A stretch of 5,631 nucleotides of DNA, from NCBI GenBank assembly GCA_021413665.1, contig JAIOPW010000194.1, positions 1 through 5,631 of the forward strand, in the 5' to 3' direction. The notes beneath the pieces were generated by a model. It was not told the DNA's origin, ran no database searches, and was given only the letters and a program-made list of their open reading frames with translations. The position numbers and the translations under genes were made by a program. Within the stretch, counting starts at the first letter, position 1. Each line of letters opens with the position of its first letter. Shown here in pieces: positions 5,154 through 5,631 of this stretch. This DNA is from Rhodocyclales bacterium. Lineage in GTDB: Bacteria; Pseudomonadota; Gammaproteobacteria; Burkholderiales; Rhodocyclaceae.

Positions 5154-5631
5154 CTACTTCGTCATGCTGAAATCCGGCGTGCGCTTTTCCTTGAAGGCGG
5201 TGATGCCTTCGCGCGCGCTTTCGATGCAGGCCGAATAGCCGAAAGCCTTGTAGCCGACTTCCAGTGCGGCGGCGAAGCTGGGTGCGGCGGCGGCTTCGAG
5301 GATGGCTTCTTCCATGACCTGGATGCACTCGCGGCTGAGCACCTGGCCGCTGGCGGCGCGGGCTTCGACCGGCTCGATGCTCACCGCTACCGGGGCATCG
5401 CCGATCGGCTTGACCTTGCCGGAAAGCTCGCGCACGCGAGCGGTCGCCATGGCGATCAGCGCGGCATAGTCGTCGGCCAGGCCGTCGATTACCCCCAACT
5501 CGTAAGCGCGTGATGCCTTGAGGCGCTCGGCGGTGCGCAGCATGGCGTTGAAGGTGGCGGTGGCATGCGGCCAGCGGCGGTAGGGTACGACCATGGCACC
5601 GATGCCATGCACGATGCCCAGCGTGACTTCC
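5154..5631 (-). CDS. Enoyl-CoA hydratase/isomerase (crotonase) family protein, 3' part only
   Basis: The frame ends at a TAG (complement of 5154-5156) and is still open at the right edge, so the N-terminal part is missing. The first visible residues, EVTLGIVHGIGAMVVPYRR, align with the crotonase motif PExxLGxxPGxGG. The leading glutamate (5628-5630) occupies the position of the second catalytic glutamate of rat enoyl-CoA hydratase. The block MLRTAERLKASRAYELGVID matches the helix pair that usually reads LLLTGxxxxAxEAxxxGLV, and the tail EGITAFKEKRTPDF matches the family ending EGxxAFxEKRxPxF. The oxyanion-hole region and the first glutamate lie outside the window. The section between GVID and the tail is longer than in typical hydratases, so it may belong to a specialised branch. 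A GTG at 5612 is only an internal codon, not the start. Substrate unknown; possibly aromatic or alicyclic acyl-CoA breakdown. Confidence 0.85.
   Translation of the reverse strand, partial: EVTLGIVHGIGAMVVPYRRWPHATATFNAMLRTAERLKASRAYELGVIDGLADDYAALIAMATARVRELSGKVKPIGDAPVAVSIEPVEARAASGQVLSRECIQVMEEAILEAAAAPSFAAALEVGYKAFGYSACIESAREGITAFKEKRTPDFSMTK

Overview
The window is GC-rich (about 65%, with a strong G/C preference at third codon positions) and looks like a chromosomal segment of a proteobacterium. A betaproteobacterium near the Rhodocyclales/Burkholderiales is my best guess, from the gene content (XdhC, fused MocA, DUF2889, stand-alone FecR followed by an OmpA lipoprotein). That placement is inference, not something the sequence proves. 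I see no RNA gene, insertion sequence, integrase or CRISPR array.

Region 1 (1-3913, + strand) is a compact operon for maturing a molybdenum hydroxylase of the xanthine dehydrogenase/oxidase type. It contains the C-terminus of an XdhC-family chaperone, a fused molybdopterin-binding/MocA-type cytidylyltransferase, a SufS/NifS4-like cysteine desulfurase, a SufU-type sulfur-transfer or Fe-S scaffold protein, and a DUF2889 protein. Every junction in this run is a 4-nt start/stop overlap (GTGA, ATGA, ATGA, GTGA), so the five frames are probably translationally coupled. A coherent reading is that the fused enzyme finishes the cofactor, the desulfurase and SufU-like protein mobilise sulfur from cysteine, and XdhC carries sulfurated cofactor to the target enzyme, whose genes are probably upstream of the window. 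DUF2889 has no known function. Its frame carries an in-frame TAA at 3752-3754, after which clear coding sequence of the same frame continues to a TAG at 3911-3913.

Region 2 (3914-5103, + strand) begins with a roughly 100-bp gap containing an extended -10 element (TGCTACAAT). It is followed by a two-gene envelope unit: a secreted stand-alone FecR-domain protein and, overlapping it by 11 nt, an OmpA-family peptidoglycan-binding lipoprotein.

Region 3 (5104-5631) holds a 9-bp perfect hairpin between convergent genes and the 3' part of an enoyl-CoA hydratase/isomerase-family gene on the - strand, which runs off the right edge.

The most interesting points are a sulfur relay that appears dedicated to molybdenum cofactor and uses a SufU-type partner with an extra cysteine, the association of DUF2889 with it, and the premature stop in DUF2889.
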